A DNA stretch of 64,000 nt from Diphasiastrum complanatum (Eukaryota > Streptophyta > Lycopodiopsida > Lycopodiales > Lycopodiaceae), in NCBI GenBank assembly GCA_029204225.1, contig CM055100.1, positions 1,586,587 to 1,650,586 of the forward strand, read 5' to 3'. Both the position numbers and the translations under genes were made by a program. Shown piece after piece: positions 63,992-64,000 of this stretch. Position 1 is the first letter of the stretch. Every line of letters begins with the position of its first letter. The notes under the pieces were generated by a model, which was not told where the DNA came from, searched no databases, and saw only the letters and a list, made by a program, of their open reading frames with translations.

Positions 63992-64000
63992 GTGAATAGA

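Overview
The window is nuclear DNA of a flowering plant. It combines long introns, dense Ty1/Copia and Ty3/Gypsy LTR retrotransposons, long GA and TA microsatellites, and one intact plant-type gene. That gene is EXO84 (exocyst subunit, most like EXO84B) on the + strand: seven GT-AG exons between 37310 and 60661 join without a frame break into 777 codons. I see no prokaryotic operon, CRISPR array, tRNA or rRNA gene. I did not find a new molecular system. The interest lies in transposon architecture and in what has happened inside the EXO84 introns.

Layout. 1-7880: broken Copia copies in both orientations, including two opposite-facing LTRs of one family fused at about 5312. 7880-16220: broken Gypsy gag/protease copies, one with leader, primer-binding site and LTR; a Copia 5' LTR; and about 400 bp of (TG)n(GA)n repeat. 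16224-33570: an old + strand Copia split by a 14.7 kb Gypsy complex. The Gypsy element (18162-31620, minus) lacks its pol core. Its gag was later hit by an intact, probably young Copia (22139-28557, 1317-codon polyprotein, TSD CTTAT). At its right end two Gypsy LTRs face each other as a 2.3 kb palindrome (30491-32808). 33580-36400: another Copia integrase remnant, a tandem LTR-like duplication, a GA-rich minisatellite and a 124 bp hairpin element.

37310-60661: EXO84. Introns 1 (9.6 kb) and 2 (10.5 kb) carry at least five LTR-element pieces, all antisense to the gene. They include a 3.1 kb non-autonomous Copia with clean TSD (TCTCT); one of its LTRs carries a fragment matching the plastid trnL-UAA 5' exon. 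Intron 2 also holds two oppositely oriented pieces of a PEX3-like gene. Exon 5 sits on a 63 bp tandem duplication that gives two in-frame splice acceptors. 60662-64000: gene flank, a Copia RNase H remnant, a GA repeat and an unrecognised 305-codon membrane-protein-like ORF running towards the window edge.

How it fits together: the exocyst gene is the only clear host function. The rest is a layered retrotransposon record in which nesting order can be read from target-site duplications and interrupted reading frames. A recurring feature is that the 5' leaders (between primer-binding site and gag) of unrelated elements contain family-specific short repeat arrays, and that several Copia LTRs carry CACATGTG/CACACGTGTG palindromes.
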